Below are positions 49,051 to 61,400 of a stretch of DNA of 64,000 nt, piece by piece. Source of the stretch: Eretmocerus hayati (taxonomy: Eukaryota > Arthropoda > Insecta > Hymenoptera > Aphelinidae). Position numbers and translations under genes: made by a program. Below the pieces are notes generated by a model. That model searched no databases and had not been told where the DNA came from. It worked only from the letters and a program-made list of their open reading frames with translations. The stretch covers positions 125,022,305-125,086,304 of the forward strand of contig CM056743.1 of NCBI GenBank assembly GCA_029851415.1. The letters are read 5' to 3'. Position 1 is the stretch's first letter. Each line of letters begins with the position of its first letter.

Positions 49051-50429
49051 TACTGAATTGATTACTCACGTGCTCTCGTGTTAACTTCTTTTCGAATAAC
49101 ATGATGGATGAATGATCGCAGCCCGTCTCTGCTTCTTTTGATGACCGGTTCGGGCAGGCGTGTGTTGATGCGACGGGAACAACAGGATGACTGCAAGCTG
49201 CATCGAGATCTTGTATCACTGACGCTTCCTCACTCTCCTTCGATTGCCGAGAGGTTGCACGTGCGGAGTCGCGGCAATAGTTGAACTTCGAATGTGGCTC
49301 CCGCGAGCACGTGGATTTTCTAACTTCACTTCTTCCATTGATTATCGCGTATATAAACCTTCTCACGCGCACGTCTGCTCGCGCGGGGTATTCACCGAAG
49401 ACTGGGGGATGGCGCCGAAGGGACTGCTATTGAGTGTCACCTTTTATTTATTCAATTATTGCGTCGACTGGTATTCTTCGGTATGTAGTTCTGTTTGCGG
49501 TAATGGGCCACGTGAGACTGCGAGCTGGTGGAGGAGTGTTTGACTTAATGATTTAGTTCTTTTATTAGCATCTATACAGGACGTTTCTTTTTGTCGTGCA
49601 AGTTTTGACGCGGAGTGAACGCCAAAATGACATTTGGAAGACACAAACTCACGTGACTATGTCTTTGGGGGGATCATTTCATATGCCACAAAGTGGGAAT
49701 TTTCTGGAAGTTTTGGGAAAAATTCATGCAAAGGAAAAAATTTTTTATATTTTTGTTTTCCCGAAATCGCGCAAAAAAATTTTTTTTTTCTTTCTTTTTT
49801 TTATCTCAATTTTTTCCAAATGTTCAAAAATTATGACAACGAAATAATGTAAGAAATCGCGTGACTCTGTCGTTACGTCAATGACATGGGAAGATGCCGC
49901 GGAGTGGGAATTTTTTGTAAATTTTTGGAAAAATTCTTGCAAAAAAAAAAAAAATTTTTATATTTTTGTCCTCCCGAAATCGCGCAAAAATTTTTTTTCT
50001 CTCGTTTCTTTTTCATCTCAATTTTTTTCAAATTGTTGAAAATCATCACAACGGAATAATGTAAAATATCGCGTGATATTGTGGTTACGTCAACCACATG
50101 GGAACATGCCGCAGAGTGGGAATTTTTGGAAAAATTCATGCAAGAAAGAAAATTTTTTATATTTTTGTCCTCCCGAAATCGCGTCAAAATTTTTTAAGTC
50201 CTAATTTTATATGTACTCAACCACTCAGAGCTACGTGAAATTGTCAAATATGTATCAAACTCGTCTCAAACCGTTGAAACTAAATAGAGTCCGATATTTT
50301 CGGTTCCCTAACACAATTTTATGATACGTTCAAATTTGATGAGAAAGTCTCATGATAATCGAACATGTGTGATACTGAGTATTTAATCGAAGAATGTTTA
50401 GGCTAACGTTTGCTAATTATTCATAGATA
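49051..50429. repeat. Array 2 unit 2
   Basis: Full unit of 1379 bp; the plus-strand ATG frame at 49409-49543 retains TGG at codon 21. Five CACGTG sites as in unit 3. Confidence 0.92.
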
Positions 50430-51808
50430 TACTGAATTGATTACTCACGTGCTCTCGTGTTAACTTCTTTTCGAATAACATGATGGATGAATGATCGCAG
50501 CCCGTCTCTGCTTCTTTTGATGACCGGTTTGGGCAGGTGTGTGTTGATGCGACGGGAACAACAGGATGACTGCAAGCTGCATCGAGATCTTGTATCACTG
50601 ACGCTTCCCCACTCTCCTTCGATTGCCGAGAGGTTGCACGTGCGGAGTCGCGGCAATAGTCGAACTTCGAATGTGGCTCCCGCGAGCACGTGGATTTTCT
50701 AACTTCACTTCTTCCATTGATTATCGCGTATATAAACCTTCTCACGCGCACGTCTGCTCGCGCGGGGTATTCACCGAAGACTGGGGGATGGCGCCGAAGG
50801 GACTGCTATTGAGTGTTACCTTTTATTTATCCAATTATTGCGTCGACTGATATTCTTCGGTATATAGTTCTGTTTGCGGTAATGGGCCACGTGAGACTGC
50901 GAGCTGGTGGAGGAGTGTTTGACTTAATGATTTAGTTCTTTTATTAGCATCTATACAGGACGTTTCTTTTTGTCGTGCAAGTTTTGACGCGGAGTGAACG
51001 CCAAAATGACATTTGGAAGACACAAACTCACGTGACTATGTCTTTGGGGGGATCATTTCATATGCCACAAAGTGGGAATTTTCTGGAAGTTTTGGGAAAA
51101 ATTCATGCAAAGGAAAAAATTTTTTATATTTTTGTTTTCCCGAAATCGCGCAAAAAAATTTTTTTTTTCTTTCTTTTTTTTATCTCAATTTTTTCCAAAT
51201 GTTCAAAAATTATGACAACGAAATAATGTAAGAAATCGCGTGACTCTGTCGTTACGTCAATGACATGGGAAGATGCCGCGGAGTGGGAATTTTTTGTAAA
51301 TTTTTGGAAAAATTCTTGCAAAAAAAAAAAAAATTTTTATATTTTTGTCCTCCCGAAATCGCGCAAAAATTTTTTTTCTCTCGTTTCTTTTTCATCTCAA
51401 TTTTTTTCAAATTGTTGAAAATCATCACAACGGAATAATGTAAAATATCGCGTGATATTGTGGTTACGTCAACCACATGGGAACATGCCGCAGAGTGGGA
51501 ATTTTTGGAAAAATTCATGCAAGAAAGAAAATTTTTTATATTTTTGTCCTCCCGAAATCGCGTCAAAATTTTTTAAGTCCTAATTTTATATGTACTCAAC
51601 CACTCAGAGCTACGTGAAATTGTCAAATATGTATCAAACTCGTCTCAAACCGTTGAAACTAAATAGAGTCCGATATTTTCGGTTCCCTAACACAATTTTA
51701 TGATACGTTCAAATTTGATGAGAAAGTCTCATGATAATCGAACATGTGTGATACTGAGTATTTAATCGAAGAATGTTTAGGCTAACGTTTGCTAATTATT
51801 CATAGATA
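50430..51808. repeat. Array 2 unit 3
   Basis: Reference central unit. CACGTG sites at 50446, 50637, 50687, 50888 and 51029; TATATAAACC at 50729-50738; donor-like GTGAGTAA on the minus strand at 50448-50441; subrepeats from about 51045 to 51570. Confidence 0.93.
50729..50738 (+). promoter_or_regulatory. TATA box of array 2 units (example from unit 3)
   Basis: TATATAAACC, preceded by CGCG and followed by CpG-rich sequence. It is present in units 1-4; unit 5 has GTTTATAAACC and unit 6 has GTATATGAC. On the minus strand it also reads TTTATATA, so transcription could go either way. Confidence 0.4.
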
Positions 51809-53186
51809 TACTGAATTGATTACTCACGTGCTCTCGTGTTAACTTCTTTTCGAATAACATGATGGATGAATGATCGCAGCCCGTCTCTGCTTCTTTTGAT
51901 GACCGGTTTGGGCAGGTGTGTGTTGATGCGACGGGAACAACAGGATGACTGCAAGCTGCATCGAGATCTTGTATCACTGACGCTTCCCCACTCTCCTTCG
52001 ATTGCCGAGAGGTTGCACGTGCGGAGTCGCGGCAATAGTCGAACTTCGAATGTGGCTCCCGCGAGCACGTGGATTTTCTAACTTCACTTCTTCCATTGAT
52101 TATCGCGTATATAAACCTTCTCACGCGCACGTCTGCTCGCGCGGGGTATTCACCGAAGACTGGGGGATGGCGCCGAAGGGACTGCTATTGAGTGTTACCT
52201 TTTATTTATCCAATTATTGCGTCGACTGATATTCTTCGGTATATAGTTCTGTTTGCGGTAATGGGCCACGTGAGACTGCGAGCTGGTGGAGGAGTGTTTG
52301 ACTTAATGATTTAGTTCTTTTATTAGCATCTATACAGGACGTTTCTTTTTGTCGTGCAAGTTTTGACGCGGAGTGAACGCCAAAATGACATTTGGAAGAC
52401 ACAAACTCACGTGACTATGTCTTTGGGGGGATCATTTCATATGCCACAAAGTGGGAATTTTCTGGAAGTTTTGGGAAAAATTCATGCAAAGGAAAAAATT
52501 TTTTATATTTTTGTTTTCCCGAAATCGCGCAAAAAAATTTTTTTTTTCTTTCTTTTTTTTATCTCAATTTTTTCCAAATGTTCAAAAATTATGACAACGA
52601 AATAATGTAAGAAATCGCGTGACTCTGTCGTTACGTCAATGACATGGGAACATGCCGCGGAGTGGGAATTTTTTGTAAATTTTTGGAAAAATTCTTGCAA
52701 AAAAAAAAAAATTTTTATATTTTTGTCCTCCCGAAATCGCGCAAAAATTTTTTTTCTCTCGTTTCTTTTTCATCTCAATTTTTTTCAAATTGTTGAAAAT
52801 CATCACAACGGAATAATGTAAAATATCGCGTGACATTGTGGTTACGTCAACCACATGGGAACATGCCGCAGAGTGGGAATTTTTGGAAAAATTCATGCAA
52901 GAAAGAAAATTTTTTATATTTTTGTCCTCCCGAAATCGCGTCAAAATTTTTTAAGTCCTAATTTTATATGTATTCAACCACTCAGAGCTACGTGAAATTG
53001 TCAAATATGTATCAAACTCGTCTCAAACCGTTGAAACTAAATAGAGTCCGATATTTTCGGTTCCCTAACACAATTTTATGATACGTTCAAATTTGATGAG
53101 AAAGTCTCATGATAATCGAACATGTGTGATACTGAGTATTTAATCGAAGAATGTTTAGGCTAACGTTTGCTAATTATTCATAGATA
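51809..53186. repeat. Array 2 unit 4
   Basis: Nearly identical to unit 3 over the full length; the main difference is one base in an A-run and a few substitutions toward the end. Confidence 0.93.
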
Positions 53187-54566
53187 TACTGAATTGATTA
53201 CTCACGTGCTCTCGTGTTAACTTCTTTTCGAATAACATGATGGATGAATGATCGCAGCCCGTCTCTGCTTCTTTTGATGACTGGTTCGGGCAGGTGTGTG
53301 TTGATGCGACGGGAACAACAGGATGACTGCAAGCTGCATCGAGATCTTGTATCACTGACGCTTCCCCACTCTCCTTCGATTGCCGAGAGGTTGCACGTGC
53401 GGAGTCGCGGCAATAGTCGAACTTCGAATGTGGCTCCCGCGAGCACGTGGATTTTCTAACTTCACTTCTTCCATTGATTATCGCGTTTATAAACCTTCTC
53501 ACGCGCACGTCTGCTCGCGCGGGGTATTCACCGAAGACTGGGGGATGGCGCCGAAGGGACTGCTATTGAGTGTCACCTTTTATTTATCCAATTATTGCGT
53601 TGACTGATATTCTTCGGTATATAGTTCTGTTTGCGGTAATGGGCCACGTGAGACTGCGAGCTGGTGGAGGAGTGTTTGACTTAATGATTTAGTTCTTTTA
53701 TTAGCATCTATACAGGACGTTTCTTTTTGTCGTGCAAGTTTTGACGCGGAGTGAACGCCAAAATGACATTTGGAAGACACAAATTCACGTGACTATGTCT
53801 TTGGGGGGATCATTTCATATGCCACAAAGTGGGAATTTTCTGGAAGTTTTGGGAAAAATTCATGCAAAGGAAAAAATTTTTTATATTTTTGTTTTCCCGA
53901 AATCGCGCAAAAAAATTTTTTTTTCTTTCTTTTTTTTATCTCAATTTTTTCCAAATGTTCAAAAATTATGACAACGGAATAATGTAAGGAATCCCGTGAC
54001 TCTGTGGTTACGTCAATTACATGGGAACATGCCGCAGAGTGGGAATTTTTTGTAAATTTTTGGAAAAATCCATGCAAAAAAAAAAAAAATTTTATATTTT
54101 TGTCCTCCCGAAATCGCTTAAAAAAATTTTTTTTTCTCGTTTCTTTTTCATCTGAATTTTTTTCAAATTGTTCTAAATTATGACAACGGAATAATGTAAA
54201 ATATCGCGTGACGTTGTGGTTGTGTCAACCACATGGGAACATGCCGCAGAGTGGTAATTTTTGGAAAAATTCATGTAAGAAAGAAAATTTTTTATATTTT
54301 TGTCCTCCCGAAATCGCGTAAAAATTTTCTAAATCCTAATTTTACACGTACTCAACCACTCAGAGCTACGTAAAATTGTCAAAACATGTATCAAACATGT
54401 TCTCAAATTGTTGAAACTAAATAGAGTCCGATATTTTCGGTTTCCTAACACAATTTTATAATACGTTCAAATTTGATGAGAAAGTCTCATGATAATCGAA
54501 CATGTGTGATACTGAGTATTTAATCGAAGAATGTTTAGGCTAACGTTTGCTAATTATTCATAGATA
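53187..54566. repeat. Array 2 unit 5
   Basis: First half is like units 3-4; the subrepeat half (from about 53980) is more diverged and resembles the array edges. Confidence 0.92.
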
Positions 54567-55304
54567 TACTGAATTGATTACTCACGTGCTCTCGTGTTAA
54601 CTTCTTTTCGAATAACATGATGGATGAATGATCGCAGCCCGTCTCTGCTTCTTTTGATGACCGGTTCGGGCAGGCGTGTGTTGATGCGACGGGAACCACA
54701 GGATGACTGCAAGCTGCATCGAGACTCTGTATCACTATCGGTTTCCCACTTTTCTTCAATTGCTGAGAGGTTGCATTTTCCGACGCGTGCACGTCCGGAG
54801 TCGCGGCAAGAGTCGAACTTCGACTGTGGTCTCCGCAAGCACGTGGGTTTCTCAACTCCACTCCCCTCATCGACTGTCGCGTATATGACATTTTCAACGC
54901 GCACGTCTGCTCGCACTGGGTGTTCAGCGAGGACTGGGGAATGGCGCCGAAGGAACTACTATTGAGTGCCACCTTATATCTCTCCAATCATTGCGTCGCA
55001 TGATATCCTTCGGTATGCAGTTGTGTTTGCAGAAATGGGCCACGTATAAGAATGCGAGCTGGTGGAGGAGTGTGTTTGATTGAGTGATTTGGGTTTTTTA
55101 TAAGCATCTACATAGGACGTTTCTTTTCTTCGTGCGAGTTTTGACGCGGAGTGAACGCCACAAAAACCACAAAAACTCACGTGGTTATGTGTTTATGGAA
55201 ATCACTTCATATGCCACAAAGTGGGAATTTTCAGGGAGTTTTTGGAAAAATTCATTCAGGAAAAAAAAGTTCTCATATTTTCGTCCTCCCGGAATCGCGC
55301 AAAA
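54567..55304. repeat. Array 2 unit 6, cut by gap
   Basis: The most diverged unit. It has a 16 bp insertion relative to the others near 54774-54790, which keeps a minus-strand frame open across the unit (54550-54987). Only three CACGTG sites remain. Ends at the N gap. Confidence 0.9.
54578..54937 (-). other. Long minus-strand frame kept only in unit 6
   Basis: From ATG at 54937 (MSYTRQS) the frame runs to the donor-like CAC|GTGAGTAAT near 54597 and beyond to a stop near 54550. Units 1-5 lack 16 bp in the middle, so the same start leads to a TGA after 40 codons while the downstream half stays open in another frame. No domain recognised; rich in S, A and T with scattered C. It could be a decayed first exon or chance. 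Confidence 0.25.
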
Positions 55305-55404
55305 NNNNNNNNNNNNNNNNNNNNNNNNNNNNNNNNNNNNNNNNNNNNNNNNNNNNNNNNNNNNNNNNNNNNNNNNNNNNNNNNNNNNNNNNNNNNNNNN
55401 NNNN
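55305..55404. other. Assembly gap of 100 N
   Basis: Exactly 100 N, the usual placeholder for a gap of unknown size. Confidence 1.
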
Positions 55405-58400
55405 AGTAATTACGGATAGAAACTTTTGTCGAACTCATGCAGAAGTTCAATATCCTGAGTAACGATGTCATTTTTACGTCATTCTTTTTTCAATTCACAC
55501 ATCCCTCTTTTTGAGATTTTCAAGGGCATGCAGTATAGCCGTGCAGCAGGGCCGGAAAGTTCCATTCACCACTTGTATGAAAATTTTAATGGTACAAAGT
55601 TTGAGATGAGTTGTCTAGTTATTGTTATTGTCCGACTCATACTCGACAACTCAACGTTCAGCCCAAATCATTAGATTATTACAGAAGAGGGGGAACCACT
55701 GGGCATCTGGGACATCTTAACCTATAACATACAAACATTTTTGTTCCAAGTTTTCTTGAATTCTTCTACGATTTGAGCTAAACGACGAGTTGAGTTATTC
55801 AGGTCATTATCTGAGTTGAATTGCAGGAAAATTCGAGGGAAATTGAAACAAAAAATGAAAAAACCAGAAGAGTCAGAGAAACCCCTGTCAGCGTTCGATC
55901 TCCACGATTTTACGATTAGTAGTCCAAAAATTGACATAATCGATGTTATTGGAGCTGATGAACATGCAGAATTGTACCCTGATTCACACATATTTCACAC
56001 CATTTTGTTTCAAAAAAATTCCATATTTTGAACTGCACAGATAGATGTGTCTCAGAGACTTCCACACCTACCGTGAACTTCACAAAAAGACGCCCATCGC
56101 CATCTCTTGCGTATTGCGATCTTGATGTAAGTACTTCAATCGATTCGTCCAAGTTGCTTCAACAAGCTTACTGAAAGCGCGCATCACAAGATGCTTTTCC
56201 TTCTGTAAGAGAGCAACCGCATTTTGCCTCTCAAAACTTGTCGCAAAGTACAATGGACGGAAAACCTTGAAGTAAGCTCCTTACTGCTAGAGAGAAACTA
56301 CATTCTCATACCCGCATACCCGCAATAAATAAGCCCATGGGGCATAACCACGGCTCGATCGAATATTTTTCGAAATATGTATCAAATTGTAAGAGTAAAG
56401 AGTGCATCTAAGAAACCTCGGCGCATTTACTCTCGTTGAATGTTTTCTTGTGAAAAATGAAGTATTTTGGCACGAGCCACTCATCACCGACGACGATATA
56501 AACTCCTCGGTTCGAAGATTTTCTTGGCTCCATGAGATCAGATTCAGATGCATTCAGTCCAATCAAGATTCCTCATCATAATATTATTGAACGCAAAAGA
56601 ATTCCTTCCTCTCATAGAGATTCGAAGAATGATAACACTTTTACCCGATCAAAAATTAGACATAGATATTCCTATTTGCAAGATCGTATCGACTACGTTG
56701 AAGATCTAATCTATATAATGGCCAATTTTGAAGTTAATTATGGGAAAATTACGTTCTCACAGCTTGTACACCCTTATTTCTTTGGAAATCACTCACCCAT
56801 GTATTTACCTACGACTGATACAATTCAAACCCTACCTTTAAGCCTACAAATCGACAAGAACGATAAAATGGCAAAATGCTGAGGTAAAAAACTGCGTAAG
56901 AATTCTTGGAAAAAATGCCGAGGATGAAGTTGAAAGAAAAAGATCAAAAGGGAAAGGCCGATTCACCTAAGAGTATAACCAGCACTAATCAGAACTAGAC
57001 TTACTTCAACTCCACACAGAAGAGAAAACCAGGCTCGCTTTTGCAAAAATTTATACACAGCTGAATGCAGCGATCATCGTGAGTTCTCCGCTAGAATTTC
57101 AATTTTATTGACTCTCTCGTTCATCTCCAGCTTCGTTTACTCTCGACCTTTTACTTTTTTAGTCCACCTTCGTCTCTTTACCCAAGTTCACCGCGAGATC
57201 GAGCAAGAAAACTCTGCTTCAGTGGGCAAACAGAAAGCGCGCGTGCTTTAAAGAACTTGCACCCCCTTTACCGATAAACTTTCGAGCTTGCGATGACGGA
57301 GTTCAAAAAATTCAAGTTCCCACTTATTCGGAAGAAGAGTGGGAGGAGGGGAAAAAGAGAGTGAGAGAGAGACGAGGTAAGGCACACATTCTGAAACGAA
57401 ATGACGGAGTGTTATAAAAGTCGTATACCTCTTGAGCCGTAAGATAAATCATACTCACCACGCCTCAAATTTCACACGAAGTGTCAATCTTGATCTGTCG
57501 CAAACTCACAATAAAGTCGGCATTTGCAATCACCCCGCCGCTGAGTTTGTGAATTAAGCAAAGAGAAATATCGAATCATCCAGAGCTTGGACGTCTTGGT
57601 CGTCACGAGATGACTCTCAACGATGAGTATGCGTGGAGCGTATATAACTCGCTGCGAGAAATGAATTGAAGCAATATTCTTCGTTAGAGCTCTTATCGCT
57701 ACGATCGGATATGCTCTCAGAGTAAGACATGTTATATGCAAACGTTTTGCGCGCAAAAGCAGAGAAAATTCCCGGTCACGCTCCATTTGCCCCGAGCCGA
57801 GTGAGTGAGCAAGTGCGCGCAAAGAGCTTGAATTCAAAGCGTCGCTTGAGAAATATGAGTTATACCGAATTGCGACTTTGTATATACTTATATTCAGACT
57901 GACGAGCGTTTCAGACATAAATTTTTACACAGCTCACGAGGGGTGTTCACTTACAAGCGTGTAATACCTTGATTCATTTTTTCAGTAGTGCGAGCAATTG
58001 GCACATCAAGGTGAGTCTATTTAAAAGACACGTGTATATGAAAAATGGTGATATCTTAGAACACTGTATCCTACTATTGATTCGATTCTATGGTTCGCTT
58101 TTCACCACTGAAAGGATCCAAAAAAAGCCATAAAGACGCTTTTGAAGCTATTTCTGCCTTGCTGCTTGATTCCCTCAGAATATGAAAGTCTCGATGATTT
58201 TTCTAATAAATCGCTTATAAATCGAATTTGGCTGCGGGTGAAGAAGAAAATTTTGGAAAAACCTATTAAAAACGCTCTTGAAAAATGACGTGAGGTCAAT
58301 TCAGGCCCTACTCAGCCCAACGTGAGACAATTAGTCGAGCCAGGTTGTCCAGAACTATATTTTTAAACTTCTTAAAATCATAAATTTTGCATGGTTTTCA

Positions 58401-61400
58401 CGAAAAAAATCACTCTGGATCTGTAATTTTGGTATTACGAGCAATTTTTCCAGAAATTTTTGGATTCTTTATCTTCGAACCGAGGGCCAAAAAAAACATT
58501 TTCGGACCATGCGCGTAATTTTGCGAATATGAAAGTACTTCTGTTCGGAAGCTGAGAAAATCTCCTTCAAAAAGACTATTTGTAGAATTCGATTTCATGT
58601 CTTCACTCATTGTCAGTGTCTATGAAATCTTGGAAGACTGATCAGAGCAAACTGACTCGCATTGTGTCAAAACCCGATCCCCGCGAGAGACATTCTTCTG
58701 CATTCAGCTTGTTTGCGGTTTGAATTATCTTGTTGTCTAATAGCCATGTATCTTTGGTTGGTCTCGACAAATGAAACTTCGCTAATTATAATGTTGGAAG
58801 AATTTCTTTACAGAAATGTGAGAGTCGGAACCACGCCCATGCGCAGAAATTGCTGTATGTATTCTGATTGATCGGAGGATAAAGGATCAAGAATTTGATA
58901 AAAAGGCGCCCCAAACATGAAAAAAATAACAACCCTCGACTAATTTCATCGTGAAGATCATGCGATTCTGCACCAGAAAACATATTCTCAAGAAGTCCAA
59001 AGGAGTGGTTTCTTCGAAAATCAGGCTAGTTTGATCATCCAGGATTGTGCCTGATCAGGCCCTGAAATTGCGTATGAAAACTTTCAAAAGCGTTTGCGAT
59101 AGGTTTTTCAAAGAATTTTTCATTTGGTGCAAACTGCATTACTTACATTGGCCTGAGCCATAGTCGAGTCATCTAAAATTTACTGGAAAAATATCATGGT
59201 TCTCATGCTTTGAGGGTATGAGAAGGTGAATAAAATGAAATAGTCCCTCGTGTATCTTGAAAAGTTTCTTGGGTCTTTCTAGTGGGTGGAATGTTTTTTT
59301 TATGAACCACAGAATTGAACTCAAGTCCCGAGAAACTGCTCCGAGACATCACCACGTTCCATGTTGAAATGGAGTCACTCGTGAACCGCTCAATTACTTT
59401 CTCACTATGATCAACAACTCCAGGTGATTAGTAAACCAGAGCAAAGTAAAGCAAAGGGAAAGAAAGTGAGTCAGTGGAACGTTGCGGTTTCCTTTCGGCG
59501 CGTGGTTGAAAAAAAAAACGGGGAGCTAGATAGAGTGTATTCAGATGGTGAGGGTTTGGGGTTGTGGGGAACATTTGGCTCAAGCAAATAAAGTGCGGTG
59601 GCGGCAACGTTTCGATTTGGATCGGTGCTATAAAATAAAGGTCGGGGTGCTTTGAAGGTAAAACCGACTTTGCCATACCACTACTCTCGCCACTACGATA
59701 CCACACCTATATACAACATATATTTGGTTGGGTATTGGAATACAGCAAGGCCTCTACATCTAACGCGAGGGAAATTGAGTGCGCGGTGATAAGGTCGCGA
59801 AACTGCGAGATTTAGGGTGAGTGGGACAATCGATGAGAGTGTATCGGGTTCTCGTCTGCGAATGGTTTGGTTCGTCGATGGTTTTGAGAATACAGATTTG
59901 TTTGAATGGTTACAAAAGATTTGTTTATTGAATTGGTCCTTGCTAGTTCTTATCTATGACGATAATACTGTTTCACTCATATATTTGATAGCGCTACAAG
60001 TGCAGATATTTTCTTATTTTGTGAGTCACTTACGCGGTCACTTAGAGTTCAACAATATTATTTGATAAAAAAAAAAAATTGAGAAATCAGTTCCCCATCG
60101 TGGTATCGTGTCTTCGTTGAAAGCAAAATGACTGATGGTTGTCGAGTTAGAGTTTTCTGACAAAGATCATAATGGATGCAACCGGTGCAGTGTATGACAT
60201 TTACTTTGATTCCTGAGTGCCCCGATCATTGTAGACTGACATGTATATAAGCTCTTTTTTCTCGTCTTTGGAAACCCCACAACTTTTGTTCGGTACTTTT
60301 TCTTGGCCGATTTTTTTTTCTTTTCTTATTAAGCTTTATCAGCTCCATTACAGAGCTGTTCAGCGACAATAATTCAATAATTTAATAATTCGTACATATT
60401 GTGAAATAGACATAGAGAGAGAGGGAAAAAACAGAAGTACAAAGATTTATTAAGCTAATTTCTCGTGTAGTTGATACATTTCATACACTTAGATTGCAAT
60501 CATTCAAGAATTTGACTATATCTTGATATATACTTTTCGATGGATTCGCGAGTAGGCATCTTGTGCTGGTGGGGAAAACGACTTTTCAAGTGACTAAGGA
60601 CATCATGAGAGATGCCCTTGCTTCATAAAAATTTGGACACGACCACATTATGTGGGCAATATCTTGCTGGGGGTAACCACAAGGGCATCTCTCATCTTCT
60701 ATGAGATTAACTCGAAACAAGGATGATCCCAAGTGGTAGTGATTCGCTCGGAGGCGATTTATTGTAACTATAGTTTTACGGTCGAGATTGAATTTCTGAA
60801 ACCGTGGTTGACTGTTATCAGTGTAATAAGATTCGAAGTAATTTTGGCCTCTAAAGCTACCTTCTAGGACGAGTTTATCAATAGTATTCGATCTGGATGT
60901 AGCATAAAATTCACATCGGAGATCTGGAAACGGAATTTTGATATCGCGATCATATCTATCACCAGTGGCGCTCTTGGCTGATCAGCCTTTTCATTACCGC
61001 GAATACCTATGCGTGAAGGAATCCATACAAATTTGATACATGCGTTGCGTTCTATTAGATGAGTAAGCTCAGCAATTTTCTCTTTGATTTTGTACACAAT
61101 TGAACTAGTTTTGACATTATCTCAGAGGATCTTAGCTTCAGCAAAAAACCTAGAGAATCAGTGAAGATTATTACACTCTTGTCAATTACTCGTTGTGCAA
61201 TTTGAACTGCTTCTAACAGGGCCATACTTTACATACAGCGGTAAACATTGAACTCTTGGGATTGATGCTCCTTTTCACACATATGTCTAGCTCATCACAT
61301 ATACATGCTACTCCTACTGACTTCGCATTGCTCACTTTACTTCCATCTGTATATATTGCTACAGCTTTGTATTGGTTGACATATTCATCAATATTCTTGT

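Larger units (their letters stand above)
47142..55304. repeat. Tandem array 2: six units of ~1.38 kb, higher-order repeat
   Basis: Using TACTGAATTG as landmark, units start at 47667, 49051, 50430, 51809, 53187 and 54567 (lengths 1384, 1379, 1379, 1378, 1380; the last is cut by the gap). A partial unit precedes at 47142-47666. Each unit has a ~700 bp gene-like segment and three A/T-tract subrepeats spaced by about 199-213 bp (for example CCCGAAATC at 49760, 49973 and 50172). Units 2-5 are nearly identical; units 1 and 6 are diverged. Confidence 0.97.

Noticed and set aside
47656..54990. Open frames of 60-112 codons on both strands of array 2 as conserved protein genes
   Set aside because: Several frames overlap on opposite strands in the same CpG-rich segment, and copies differ by frameshifts; openness alone does not support coding. 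Two were kept as low-confidence candidates only.
41090..55304. CRISPR-like array
   Set aside because: Units are over 1 kb, in eukaryotic DNA, with no short repeat-spacer pattern and no cas genes.
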